A stretch of DNA of 34,273 bases from Burkholderiales bacterium PBB3 (GCA_002256115.1 NKIK01000042.1:1-34273); one strand, 5' to 3'; positions 7,659 through 15,443 are shown, counted from the stretch's first letter. Program-made: numbers and translations. Notes: generated by a model not told the origin, from the sequence alone.

Positions 7659-8786
7659 ATGAACACACTCAACGCCCAAACCCTCCAACAATCCTGGCGC
7701 GCCTGGCTGGGTAGCGACCCCCACCCCGTTGGCCCCGCGTGGCTATCGGTGGTGTGGACTTTTTTGTTCAGTTGCGTCTGCGCCGTTTTTTTTACGATCT
7801 TAGGATTTGCGGCCTTTGCTGAAGGCGAAGGTGCATGGCGCAACTGGGCTGGCTGGTGGCACTGGTACAAGATCAACCTGGTCATGGCCCTGTTCATTGG
7901 CTTCGCGATACGCGGCCTGTTTGTGTTGACTACCCACTGGTTGGGGGTGGAGCGCATTCGCAGGTTTAGCACCCTGCAGCGCATCGCTTATTTCAACAGC
8001 ATCCCGTTGGTTGGCGTGGCCATTGGCTGGCCGCTGGGCTCGGTCGTGGCGGGCTATGACGGCATTTCGTGGCACCTGCTGCAAAACCCCAATTCACTGG
8101 CGGCGAGCATCTTGCTGGCCATCGTCATCACCTCTATTTTCTATATGCTGTTTAGCGCCGGTGCCCGCCGCCTGCAGGCGGAGAAGCGCGCCGCAGAGGC
8201 CCAGTTGCGCCTGCTGCAGGGCCAGATCGAACCGCATTTTTTATTCAATACGCTGGCCAATGTGTCGTCGTTAATGGACGACGATGTACCCCGCGCCAAG
8301 CTGATGCTGGAAACGTTTACCGACTACCTGCGGGCATCATTGGGCAGCCTGCGCCGTCTGGATGCCACGTTGGGTGCCGAGCTGGATTTGGTGGGCCACT
8401 ACCTGGAGCTGATGAAGACCCGCATGGAAGAGCGCATGCAGTACACGGTGATCTGCGATCCCAATCTGCGCGATGTGGCCATGCCACCATTTCTACTGCA
8501 GCCCTTGGTAGAAAACGCGCTGCACCACGGCCTGGAACCGAAAGTGGAGGGCGGCAGTATCAAGGTCAGCGCAAGACTGGAGGGCACCGAGCTGGTGTTG
8601 GAAGTGCACGATGACGGTATGGGGCTTGATGCCACCCGCCGCCGCCCCGGCGCTGGCATGGCCCTGGCCAATGTGCGTGAACGTCTGAAAGTGCAATACG
8701 GCACCGCCGCTACGCTGACACTCACCCCCGCCGACCCCGGCATGCGCGCTACGATTCGTATGCCCTACGCCCCTGGAGCCCAGTGA
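7659..8786 (+). CDS. LytS/YehU-type sensor histidine kinase
   Basis: The 375-aa kinase has four hydrophobic segments in its N-terminal half (about residues 31-53, 72-93, 107-130 and 147-167). A short coiled linker follows, then a His_kinase domain with the phospho-accepting His193 in QIEPHFLFNTL. The ATPase part has the N box PLVENALHHG and the G box DDGMGL. The family senses a ligand or membrane signal and phosphorylates a LytTR response regulator, encoded here by the next gene, which overlaps by one base. The ORF can be extended to 7560, but that runs through the direct-repeat site; ATG 7659 gives the normal start. No clear Shine-Dalgarno precedes it, and the -10-like TACACT is only 7 nt upstream, so a leaderless message is possible. 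Confidence 0.9.
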   Translation: MNTLNAQTLQQSWRAWLGSDPHPVGPAWLSVVWTFLFSCVCAVFFTILGFAAFAEGEGAWRNWAGWWHWYKINLVMALFIGFAIRGLFVLTTHWLGVERIRRFSTLQRIAYFNSIPLVGVAIGWPLGSVVAGYDGISWHLLQNPNSLAASILLAIVITSIFYMLFSAGARRLQAEKRAAEAQLRLLQGQIEPHFLFNTLANVSSLMDDDVPRAKLMLETFTDYLRASLGSLRRLDATLGAELDLVGHYLELMKTRMEERMQYTVICDPNLRDVAMPPFLLQPLVENALHHGLEPKVEGGSIKVSARLEGTELVLEVHDDGMGLDATRRRPGAGMALANVRERLKVQYGTAATLTLTPADPGMRATIRMPYAPGAQ

Positions 8787-9607
8787 TGACGACCGTGTTG
8801 ATTGCCGACGATGAACCCCACCTGGCCCGCGCGCTGCAAAACCATTTGGCCCATTGGCCCGAGCTGACGGTGGTGGCGGTGGCCCGCAACGGGCTGGAAG
8901 CCGCCGAGCGCATTGCCGCGCTGCAGCCTGACATTGCGTTTCTGGACATTCAAATGCCCGGCCTGACCGGGTTGGAGGTGGCCCAGGGCATAGAGGGTGC
9001 CACCCGCGTGGTGTTCGTGACTGCGTTTGACGAATACGCTGTGCAGGCCTTTGACCAAGAGGCGGTGGATTACGTACTTAAGCCCGTGAAGCTGGACCGC
9101 CTGCAACGCACCATGGAGCGCGTGCAGCGCGCGCTGGCGCAGGCCGCCCCGGTGGCAGTGCCACCCGCGAGCGCCGCCGCCATCGACGCGGACATCACCG
9201 ATGACGCGCGCCTGCTGGCGGTCATCAAGCGCCTGCTGCCTGCCCCACACCCCAGCGCTGCCGCGGCGGGTGCCAACCCCGAGCCCCTGCGCTGGGTGCG
9301 CGCAAGCCGTGGCGACACCACCCACCAGGTGGCCGTGCAAGACGTGCTGTTTTTTCATGCGGATGAGAAGTACACCTGCGTGCAGACCGCCCAGGCCGAG
9401 TACCTGATCCGCACCCCTATAGCCGACCTGGCCGCCCAGCTAGACCCCGCGCAATACTGGCAGGTGCACCGCTCCACCATAGTCAATCTCAACCACCTGG
9501 AAAGCACCCGCCGCGATGAAGCCAGCCGCCTGTTTGTGCGCATCAAAGGCCACGCCACGGAATTGCCGGTGAGCCGGGCTTATGTGCATTTGTTTAAGGC
9601 GATGTGA
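8786..9607 (+). CDS. LytTR-family response regulator
   Basis: This 273-aa regulator has a receiver domain (residues 1 to about 120) with the acidic pair Asp8-Asp9, the phospho-acceptor Asp54 in FLDIQMPG and Lys99 in YVLKPVKL. An Ala/Pro-rich linker follows, then a LytTR DNA-binding domain from about residue 165 (VLFFHADEKYTCV, YWQVHRSTIVNLNHL, LPVSRAYVHLF). It should be phosphorylated by the upstream kinase and bind paired direct repeats, probably including the pair at 7581-7614. The start ATG shares its first base with the kinase stop (TGATG), indicating translational coupling; a GTG one codon earlier is the alternative. A family A repeat begins 10 nt after the stop. Confidence 0.92.
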   Translation: MTTVLIADDEPHLARALQNHLAHWPELTVVAVARNGLEAAERIAALQPDIAFLDIQMPGLTGLEVAQGIEGATRVVFVTAFDEYAVQAFDQEAVDYVLKPVKLDRLQRTMERVQRALAQAAPVAVPPASAAAIDADITDDARLLAVIKRLLPAPHPSAAAAGANPEPLRWVRASRGDTTHQVAVQDVLFFHADEKYTCVQTAQAEYLIRTPIADLAAQLDPAQYWQVHRSTIVNLNHLESTRRDEASRLFVRIKGHATELPVSRAYVHLFKAM

Positions 9608-9617
9608 GAGCGGGGTA

Positions 9618-9675
9618 TTGCTATTGAATATATAGCTGCTCCCGCACTATCCATGGGCTGAACGGGCTATTTGGC
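9618..9675 (+). repeat. Family A repeat, copy after the response regulator
   Basis: It starts TTGCTATTGAATATATAGCT and continues with the core CTCCCGCACTATCCATGGGC, ending in CTATTTGGC. It is aligned without gaps to the copies at 13707, 15484 and 34090. It marks the left boundary of the toxin-antitoxin-rich stretch. Confidence 0.8.
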
Positions 9676-9751
9676 CTCACAACAGCAGACTGCGGCTTCA
9701 CCGCCTATGTTGGTGGTTTGGTCATCTTCACGTTAAACCGCAGAAGAAGTA

Positions 9752-9782
9752 TTGCTTGCTGCCAATACGTTTTGTATATACA
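9752..9782 (+). promoter_or_regulatory. brnTA promoter with overlapping palindromic operator
   Basis: TTGCTT (9752-9757) and TATATA (9775-9780) are separated by 17 bp. The perfect palindrome TGTATATACA (9773-9782) covers the -10 element. The predicted transcription start is only a few bases before the brnT ATG at 9791, so the message would be almost leaderless. BrnA is a ribbon-helix-helix repressor of its own operon, and the palindrome is the obvious operator. Confidence 0.65.
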
Positions 9783-9790
9783 CTTTATGT

Positions 9791-10066
9791 ATGGAGTTCA
9801 CTTGGTCTGAAACGAAGCGTGCGGCGAACATCAAAGCCCATGGGCTTGACTTCCTGGATGCCGCGAGCGTTTTTGAAGGTGTGACATTTACTTTTGAGGA
9901 CGACCGTTTCTCCTACGGCGAGCAGCGCTTCGTTACGCTGGGCTTGCTCGCTGGCATCCCGGTTTCAGTCGTACATACGGAGAATGAACATGAAATCCGC
10001 GTCATCTCGTTCCGAAGAGCTACCAAGCGCGAGTCGCAAATCTACTTCGATGAAATCCAAAACTGA
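9791..10066 (+). CDS. brnT: BrnT-type toxin (RelE-fold ribonuclease)
   Basis: This 91-aa protein matches the BrnT family: FTWSETKRAANIKAHGLDF near the N terminus, a VFEG segment, a DDR..YGEQRF stretch and the C-terminal VISFRRATKRESQIYF. BrnT toxins adopt a RelE-like fold and cleave RNA, arresting growth until neutralised by BrnA. The ATG at 9791 gives the normal length; the ORF could be extended to 9752, but that would start inside the promoter. The antitoxin gene starts within or just inside the 3' end of this gene, in another frame. Confidence 0.88.
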   Translation: MEFTWSETKRAANIKAHGLDFLDAASVFEGVTFTFEDDRFSYGEQRFVTLGLLAGIPVSVVHTENEHEIRVISFRRATKRESQIYFDEIQN

Positions 10067-10304
10067 TTGGGCGCGCCTAAAGTCCGGCGCGGGTGAGCAA
10101 AAGCCGACGTCCGAACACGCAGAAGCGAACGTCAAGCACATTGTTCGCGGCTTGGTTCGCAAGGGTTTGAAGCCGCTACCTGCCAAAGCATCCATTTCGC
10201 TGCGCGTGGATCAAGATGTGCTCGAATGGTTCAAGGCACAAGGGACTGGTTATCAGACGCGCATTAATACAGTTCTGCGGGCCTTTCGTGACGCTTCGGT
10301 TTAA
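9990..10304 (+). CDS. brnA: BrnA-type antitoxin (ribbon-helix-helix)
   Basis: The C-terminal part (KASISLRVDQDVLEWFKAQG then YQTRINTVLRAF) is the ribbon-helix-helix DNA-binding segment characteristic of BrnA, and SKTDWARL near the N terminus is also typical. BrnA neutralises BrnT and represses the operon, most likely at 9773-9782. The start is uncertain. ATG 9990 has a GGAG about 8 nt upstream, giving 104 aa and a 77-bp overlap with brnT. ATG 10050 gives 84 aa and a 17-bp overlap, closer to many BrnA proteins, but has no clear ribosome binding site. The C-terminal domain is unaffected by this choice. Confidence 0.82.
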   Translation: MKSASSRSEELPSASRKSTSMKSKTDWARLKSGAGEQKPTSEHAEANVKHIVRGLVRKGLKPLPAKASISLRVDQDVLEWFKAQGTGYQTRINTVLRAFRDASV

Positions 10305-10413
10305 CAGCTTGCTCGTCGCGGACGCGCAACAGAAGGTTGCCATGGCACGGCGCTCGCTGCACGCCGGACAACGTCAACGCTAGGCAGCGCAAAGCAACTC
10401 TTCACTGCACCTC

Positions 10414-10836
10414 GTGCGTTTCCGTATCCAGAAAACAGCAGCCAGCCCCTCCCAACTCTCTCAACTTCGGCATTGGTTTGAGCGGGAGTGGGGTACAGTC
10501 GACCCATTCGACGCCGTAGTTGAGGGGAAGCCAACTCCAGGCCCGATACTAGCTCTCGACTCTGAACAACTGCTCATTGCTGGTTTGGCGTTTGCGTCCG
10601 CAAAACATCCCGTTCTTGAGGTTCAGGCTCTCTGGATCAACGCGCTGTATGTAGTCGAACCACACCGCCGAAGGGGCGTAGCCAGCAGGCTAATCCTGGA
10701 AGCAGAAGGCAGGGCCAGAAGTCGTGGTTTTTCCACTCTCCACGCATTCACTGACATTCCTGAACTCTATTGTGGACTTCGATGGAAGGTCATTTCTACC
10801 GAAGGCAAGCACTCAGTGGTGTATCGGAATCTGTAA
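10414..10836 (+). CDS. GNAT-family N-acetyltransferase
   Basis: The 140-aa single-domain protein begins at a GTG. The GNAT acetyl-CoA motif is in LYVVEPHRRRGVASRLILEA (around residues 78-97), followed by a helix and the typical C-terminal GLRWKVI strand region. The substrate is unknown. A 109-bp gap separates it from brnA, and I see no clear promoter. It is the first of three GNAT genes in a row on this strand. Sequence divergence among the three suggests separate acquisitions, not duplication. Confidence 0.78.
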   Translation: MRFRIQKTAASPSQLSQLRHWFEREWGTVDPFDAVVEGKPTPGPILALDSEQLLIAGLAFASAKHPVLEVQALWINALYVVEPHRRRGVASRLILEAEGRARSRGFSTLHAFTDIPELYCGLRWKVISTEGKHSVVYRNL

Positions 10837-10936
10837 ATCTTGCATGCCACGTGTTCTCGTTGGACAGCTGGGTGCGGCAAAACCTGAAGTAAGGCCGCGG
10901 CCCATCGCGGGATGCTGCATCCCTCAAAATGGCGGC

Positions 10937-11539
10937 ATGAATATCGAAAATACGTCTGCGCAAGACGCGGCACAGACAAGCGCTGCACTGCCGCAAACGC
11001 TGACCACAGAACGCTTAATTCTTCGCCCTTGGCGGCCTTCTGACACAGAGCCTTTTGCCGCCATGTCGGAAGACCCTGAGGTGATGGCCTACCTTTTGGC
11101 CTTCGCTTCGCGCGAAGCTATCGCTGCCTGGGTCCAGCGCCAGCAAGCGCATTTTGCACAGAATGGCTTTGGCTTTTGGGCGCTTGAATCCCGCGAGACG
11201 GGCGAATTCATGGGCGCAACCGGGCTACTGCACATCCGTTACGACGCGCATTTCACGCCCGCCGTGGAGGTCGGCTGGCGTTTGGCGCGCCGATTCTGGG
11301 GCCAGGGTTATGTGCCTGAGGCGGCGCGGTCTGCATTGCAGTTCGGTTTTGAAAATCTGGGGCTGTCCGAGATAGTGGCGAACACGGTCGAGGCCAACCA
11401 CAACTCGCGCCGCGTGATGGAAAAGCTGGGCATGGTCCGCGACGCTGCAGATGATTTTGACCATCCGCTGGTTCCCGCTGATAGTCCGCTGCGGCGACAA
11501 ATGCTGTACCGGCTCACGCGTGAAAGCTGTCAAGTTTGA
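10937..11539 (+). CDS. RimJ/RimL-type N-acetyltransferase
   Basis: This 200-aa protein is of the Acetyltransf_3 (RimJ/RimL-like) group: LTTERLILRPWRPSD opening strand, GATGLLHIRYD, VEVGWRLARRFWGQGYVPEA with the CoA-binding QGY loop, and ANHNSRRVMEKLGM near the C terminus. Such enzymes acetylate protein N termini or small amines; the substrate cannot be told. The long upstream extension (to 10724) overlaps the previous gene and is not family-like, so I start at MNIENTSAQD. A small GGGATGC/GCATCCC hairpin (10909-10923) lies just before the start and might affect translation. Confidence 0.85.
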   Translation: MNIENTSAQDAAQTSAALPQTLTTERLILRPWRPSDTEPFAAMSEDPEVMAYLLAFASREAIAAWVQRQQAHFAQNGFGFWALESRETGEFMGATGLLHIRYDAHFTPAVEVGWRLARRFWGQGYVPEAARSALQFGFENLGLSEIVANTVEANHNSRRVMEKLGMVRDAADDFDHPLVPADSPLRRQMLYRLTRESCQV

Positions 11540-11970
11540 GGGGCTAGACGCTAGCCAAGCTGCTGCTAAAGCCGCAGGTGATGTCGGAGAACATGGGTAC
11601 CGTGGCATTGATCCATGCTTCAAATCTAGCCCACGTATTGCATCGTCTTGGCCCCACCCAGATATTCGTGTTCACCAGATGCCTCTTCCATTGCATGATT
11701 TAGAGTGAGCTCACAGAACGTCATTGCGTCGGCAAATCGCGCAGGTGCACTTTGTCAGCCTGCATGGTTTTCGAGGCACTTCGACTTTGACCGTGCTGCA
11801 ATGGCAAGTGGCAAAAAGCTACCGGCGCGGCGGGTCTGCCAGAATGTCGCTGCCTCTTTGACGAAGTCGAGGAACAGTACTCGGCAAGCGCGCTGCCGCG
11901 TAGCTTCGATGCTGAACTGCAAAGTTGCAACTCGCAGCGCTTCCGCCGCTATCGAATGCAAGGAGAACGC
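11540..11970 (+). other. About 430 bp without a convincing gene
   Basis: No family is recognisable. An 89-codon frame from a GTG at 11705 ends in a GTGA overlap with the next gene but has no ribosome binding site and an unconvincing composition. The frame of the next gene is itself open back to about 11795 and reads protein-like (for example LFDEVEEQYSASALPRSFDA), with no plausible start. This may be the remnant of a longer or frameshifted gene. Confidence 0.4.
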
Positions 11971-12426
11971 GTGAAGACTCTAATGTTGTTGGTGTTAGTT
12001 CTGTTCGTGATCGCATTGCCGATTGCGGCAGTTTTCCTGATACGGTGGGCAAGGAGGCGTCAAGAAGAACTACGGCAACGATTTGGCCGATGGACAGAGA
12101 ATCAAGGCAATATCTTGGCGCGCCAGGCGCAGCAACGTGGGGACACCCAGAGCGCTTTGAAATGGACTTTGCTCACCCCGGTGGCCACCAAACATGAGCG
12201 TGTTGCGAGGGCAATTCTGTGGTTCGCGGTCATCATGTTGATCATGCTTGCAGCCCTGTTTGTGCTTGTCGCAATATTTGAAGTGTTCAGTACCCACAAA
12301 GAGGCGGGGGCCATTGCAGAGAATCAACCGCCCAACCTCATCCAAGTCAACAACGGCATATTCGCCGCGCGGATCGATCCCGCATTGATCTCGATTGGGA
12401 TTCCATGCAGAGAAATGTGTGCATAG
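11971..12426 (+). CDS. Small membrane protein of unknown function
   Basis: I do not recognise this 151-aa protein. It has a hydrophobic N-terminal segment (about residues 3-24), a basic stretch rich in Arg and Gln (RWARRRQEELRQRFGRW), a second hydrophobic segment (about 80-105) and a C-terminal soluble tail with PPNLIQVNNGIFAARIDPAL. The GTG at 11971 is chosen because AGGAG lies 5 nt upstream; an ATG at 11956 would place that site inside the gene. The frame remains open upstream, so the protein may once have been longer. It lies between two GNAT genes in the accessory stretch. Confidence 0.6.
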   Translation: MKTLMLLVLVLFVIALPIAAVFLIRWARRRQEELRQRFGRWTENQGNILARQAQQRGDTQSALKWTLLTPVATKHERVARAILWFAVIMLIMLAALFVLVAIFEVFSTHKEAGAIAENQPPNLIQVNNGIFAARIDPALISIGIPCREMCA

Positions 12427-12441
12427 GACAAGATTCAAATC

Positions 12442-12996
12442 ATGCAAGCCTTCGAAAACCTCCCCCTGCGCACCGAGCGCCTGGTGCTGCGCCCACTCCA
12501 AGAATCCGACGTTGACGCGCTGTTTGCGATTCACTCCGACCCTGAAGTCATGCGCTATTGGAGCACCCCTGCATGGACGGACAGCGCCCCCGCCCAGGCC
12601 ATGATCGACAGAGATCTAGCGCAGACCAGCAAAGACCATCTGCGCCTGGGCATTGAGGTGGCACAGAGCGGCGCTCTGGTCGGAAGTTGTGCGCTCTTTG
12701 GCATCAACGCCGTGTGCCGACGTGCCGAAGTGGGCTACGCACTGGGCTCTGCCGCCTGGGGCCACGGGTATATGCATGAGGCGCTGACCGCCCTCATCGG
12801 CTATGGCTTCGGAACACTGAATCTGAACCGGATTGAAGCGGACATTGATCCGCGCAACGCGGGCTCGGCCAAGACGTTGGAGCGTTTGGGTTTCTTGAAA
12901 GAGGGCTACCTGCGGGAGCGCTGGATCGTGGGCGATGAAATCTCGGACACGGCCTTGTATGGGCTGTTGCAGCGCGAGTGGAAGGTCAAGCCCTAA
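12442..12996 (+). CDS. RimJ/RimL-type N-acetyltransferase
   Basis: The 184-aa protein has the Acetyltransf_3 layout: LPLRTERLVLRPLQESD at the start, LVGSCALFGIN in the central sheet, AEVGYALGSAAWGHGYMHEA carrying the CoA-binding loop, and RNAGSAKTLERLGFLKEGYL near the end. It is of the same broad type as the gene at 10937 but clearly diverged from it. Proteins of this type acetylate ribosomal proteins, other N termini or small amines; the substrate is unknown. It starts 15 nt after the small membrane protein gene and could be cotranscribed with it. Confidence 0.88.
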   Translation: MQAFENLPLRTERLVLRPLQESDVDALFAIHSDPEVMRYWSTPAWTDSAPAQAMIDRDLAQTSKDHLRLGIEVAQSGALVGSCALFGINAVCRRAEVGYALGSAAWGHGYMHEALTALIGYGFGTLNLNRIEADIDPRNAGSAKTLERLGFLKEGYLRERWIVGDEISDTALYGLLQREWKVKP

Positions 12997-13076
12997 ACCC
13001 AAGCGTGCAAAGTTGCCTTGCGCGCGCCGTCTGAATTGGCTCCAACGCATGCGCACGCCGCCCGTACAGTCGCCCC

Positions 13077-13676
13077 ATGCACATCGCCATCCTCACTTTC
13101 GACGGGTTCAACGAACTCGACTCACTCATCGCCCTTGGGATTCTCAACCGCATCAAAAAGCCCGATTGGCGCGTCAGCCTGTGCAGCCCCACGCCCACGG
13201 TCACCTCTATGAATGGCGTCACGTTGCATGCCCAGTCCATGCTGGCCGATGCCTGCACGGCAGACGCGGTGCTGTTTGGCAGCGGCATAAAGACGCGCGA
13301 CATTGCCAATGACCCGGTCATCATGGGTCAGTTGAAGTTGGACCCCGCCCGCCAGTTGATCGGCGCGCAGTGCTCTGGCACGCTGATGCTGGCCAAGTTG
13401 GGCTACTTGCAAAAGATTCCGGCGTGTACTGATTTGACGACCAAGCCCTGGGTGCAAGAAGCCGGTGTGGAGGTGCTGAACCAGCCGTTTTACGCGGATG
13501 GCAATGTGGCTACGGCAGGCGGTTGTTTGTCGTCGCAGTATTTGGCCGCATGGATCATCGCGCGCTTTGAGGGCGTGGACGCTGCCCAAGCTGCCATGCA
13601 CTACGTAGCCCCGGTGGGTGAGAAAGAAATCTACGTGGACCGGGCCATGGCCAACATCACGCCTTATCTTGCATAG
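13077..13676 (+). CDS. DJ-1/PfpI family protein
   Basis: This 199-aa protein has the flavodoxin-like DJ-1/PfpI fold. It opens with HIAILTFDGFNELDSLIALG, which contains the conserved acidic residue of the family, and has the nucleophilic-elbow cysteine Cys99 in IGAQCSGTLMLAKLG. The family includes deglycases or chaperones, isonitrile hydratases and transcription-factor-like proteins without the DNA-binding tail. This one is single-domain, with no AraC helix-turn-helix, so it is more likely an enzyme. A family A repeat begins about 30 nt after its stop. Confidence 0.85.
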   Translation: MHIAILTFDGFNELDSLIALGILNRIKKPDWRVSLCSPTPTVTSMNGVTLHAQSMLADACTADAVLFGSGIKTRDIANDPVIMGQLKLDPARQLIGAQCSGTLMLAKLGYLQKIPACTDLTTKPWVQEAGVEVLNQPFYADGNVATAGGCLSSQYLAAWIIARFEGVDAAQAAMHYVAPVGEKEIYVDRAMANITPYLA

Positions 13677-13706
13677 GCACCTGCGCAAATGTTTGTGCAG
13701 TTCGAA

Positions 13707-13764
13707 TTGCTATAAAAACAAGAGCTGCTCCCGCACTATCCACGGGCTGAAAAGCCTATTTGAC
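13707..13764 (+). repeat. Family A repeat, copy between the pfpI-like gene and hipA
   Basis: TTGCTATAAAAACAAGAGCT followed by GCTCCCGCACTATCCACGGG and a GGCT-GAAA-AGCC hairpin before TATTTGAC. Only 17 nt separate it from the 3' end of hipA on the opposite strand. Confidence 0.82.
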
Positions 13765-13781
13765 TGCTCAAAATCCCAGGA

Positions 13782-15098
13782 CTAAGACGCATCCATGGGT
13801 GGCCCTGTCAGGCGGCGAATCGTCAGCGCGCAGCGCTGGTCGATCAGGCTGACGATCTGCTCGATGATGGGGTGGCTATGGCCCTGTGTGTCAAACCTTG
13901 CCTGCGTGGTGCGCGCCAAGTCTCGCAGGCGCTTGGCAATGTCCAGAACGCGCTTCTTGACCTGGGCGGGTGATAGGGCGGCCTCGGTGGCGAACTGCTC
14001 CCAATGCCTTGCCTGTACTTCCGAAAATTTGTATTTGCTGCCCAGCTTCATGGCCATTTTGTCGGTCAGAGTGGGGTAGACGGCGGTGCACAGAGCGTCG
14101 TAGAGAGGTGTAAGCACAGGCGTCAACACGGCCCCCGTTGGGGTGTAGAGCAAGGAGAAGTTCTTGCCATGGGCATCGTGGTTGCCTATCAGCGCATTGA
14201 AGATCACATAGTCCAGCAACTTGAGCGTGTGCGGTGCACTGGGGCGGGTGGCACTGCGCACCAGCGCAAAGGCTTGCGCCAGGCCTGGGCCACCTTCATT
14301 TTGGTATTTGTGCTCAGAGACGATGCCCAGCGCTTGGCAAAAGTCCTCTTGGTGCAGGCGTTGGCTGGCTAGCACAGTTGGGGCAACCGTCAGCAGTGGG
14401 GCTTGCTGAAGTGGTCGGTCATAGCGCTGTACCAGCAGGTAGTGGCGCTGCTGCGCGCCGTTCGTAACCGTTTTGATATGTGTACTGGCAACGTCAAGCC
14501 GCAACGCTTGGGCCAGCGCCATGCAAAAGCCTTCATTGAAAACGCTACCGTCTATCCCCGCAATGGGCGGCTTGAGGATGTGGGTGCTGGGCGTGCCATT
14601 CAGGGGTAGGCCCGTGCGGTTGTCGTCAGCATCCAGCACCACGGGCAACTTGTCTTGCGCACCCGCCAACGAGAGACGCAGGCCATCGTCCCCGGCACGC
14701 ATAGGGCGCAGAGGCATGTCATCCAGCACTTGGAGCAGTTGCGCGTCGTCTAGCCAGCGCACCGCAGGCAGTGCGTCTGGGCTTGGGGGCCGCTGGTCTG
14801 GCTCCAGCAAGCTAACGGCACCGGCGCATTCGCCACCCAGGCTATCTAGCAGGGCGTAATCGTTTTGGTGGGACACCTGCAGGGTTTTAGCGATTTGCCT
14901 GCGCGGGCCACCTTCGGGTAACAGCCCGGCAAAGAAGGGGCGGCTGGCCCGGTCGTCAAAAGGCTCTGCGCGAAGGGGCAGCGATTGCGATAGCGGCGTG
15001 GTGGCTTCTGGTGCATAGGCAAAGCTCAGTCGACCCTCGATTTGCGACAGAGTGCCGGTGTGTGCACCCAGTAACCAGACTTCAAGGTGGCGCGCCAT
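13782..15098 (-). CDS. hipA: HipA-family serine/threonine kinase toxin
   Basis: This 438-aa protein is a HipA-type kinase. Visible features are the N-terminal subdomain with SRPFFAGLLPEGGPRRQIA, the loop LSLAGAQDKLPV (from about residue 142, with Ser143 at the position autophosphorylated in E. coli HipA), the HILKPP strand, the catalytic loop GNHDAHGKNFSLL (Asp308, Asn313) and the metal-binding YDAL (Asp334). E. coli HipA phosphorylates glutamyl-tRNA synthetase and induces growth arrest and persistence; the target here is unknown. The start MARHLEVWLLG is 1 nt after the hipB stop, so the two are translationally coupled. The ORF could extend to 15140, but that would overlap hipB. Confidence 0.92.
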   Translation of the reverse strand: MARHLEVWLLGAHTGTLSQIEGRLSFAYAPEATTPLSQSLPLRAEPFDDRASRPFFAGLLPEGGPRRQIAKTLQVSHQNDYALLDSLGGECAGAVSLLEPDQRPPSPDALPAVRWLDDAQLLQVLDDMPLRPMRAGDDGLRLSLAGAQDKLPVVLDADDNRTGLPLNGTPSTHILKPPIAGIDGSVFNEGFCMALAQALRLDVASTHIKTVTNGAQQRHYLLVQRYDRPLQQAPLLTVAPTVLASQRLHQEDFCQALGIVSEHKYQNEGGPGLAQAFALVRSATRPSAPHTLKLLDYVIFNALIGNHDAHGKNFSLLYTPTGAVLTPVLTPLYDALCTAVYPTLTDKMAMKLGSKYKFSEVQARHWEQFATEAALSPAQVKKRVLDIAKRLRDLARTTQARFDTQGHSHPIIEQIVSLIDQRCALTIRRLTGPPMDAS

Positions 15099-15099
15099 G

Positions 15100-15321
15100 T
15101 CAGACCCAGCCTTCCACAGCCAAAGAGCCGCCCAAGGCATGCAGCACTTTGAGCAAGGTTTCCAGGCGCACCGTGGGTTTACCAGCCTCTAGCTCCACAA
15201 TGAAACGCACCCCCACACCCGCCGCTAAGGCCAGTTGGGGTTGGGTTAAGCCCAGCGCGCGGCGGGCAGCCAAAACGGCTGCGCCCAGCGCTTCAGGGGA
15301 ATTGGTGGAGGTGATGGCCAT
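15100..15321 (-). CDS. hipB: HipB-type antitoxin, helix-turn-helix repressor
   Basis: The 73-aa Xre-type protein has a helix-turn-helix from about residue 13 to 65 (LAARRALGLTQPQLALAAGV, VRFIVELEAGKPTVRLETLL). HipB proteins bind and inhibit HipA and repress hipBA by binding upstream operators. The ATG at 15321 is preferred to the one at 15366 because it gives the normal HipB length and an AGGAA lies upstream; the longer reading would start inside the predicted promoter. hipA follows after one base. Confidence 0.9.
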   Translation of the reverse strand: MAITSTNSPEALGAAVLAARRALGLTQPQLALAAGVGVRFIVELEAGKPTVRLETLLKVLHALGGSLAVEGWV

Positions 15322-15336
15322 GAGTAGTTTCCTGTT

Positions 15337-15443
15337 CGGGAAATTATTGCCAACATGCGACAACAATGCAATACAAATTTCCCGATTGGGAAATAAAGTT
15401 GAATTTAGTGTGCATTGAACTAGAAATGCACCAAACGGGAAAT
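15337..15443 (-). promoter_or_regulatory. hipBA promoter and operator set
   Basis: On the minus strand TTGCAT (15366-15371) and AATAAT (15343-15348) are 17 bp apart. The operator candidate is ATTTCCC-GATT-GGGAAAT (15377-15394), with perfect 7-bp arms, just upstream of the -35. Single half-sites CGGGAAAT occur at 15337-15344, touching the -10, and at 15436-15443. HipB binding to these would explain autorepression. Confidence 0.65.

Noticed and set aside
9689..9743. CTGCGGCTT/AAACCGCAG long-range inverted repeat upstream of brnTA
   Set aside because: Imperfect nine-base arms about 40 bp apart with no link to the promoter; likely chance.
10299..10420. Possible integron attC site after brnA (GTTTAAC) given the run of small cassette-like genes
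   Set aside because: No matching GTTRRRY partner at the right distance and no integrase in view; the genes also lack regular spacing.
11705..11974. 89-codon frame from a GTG, with a GTGA overlap with the next gene
   Set aside because: No ribosome binding site, unusual composition and no recognisable motif; the overlap may be chance. Kept only as part of an unassigned stretch.
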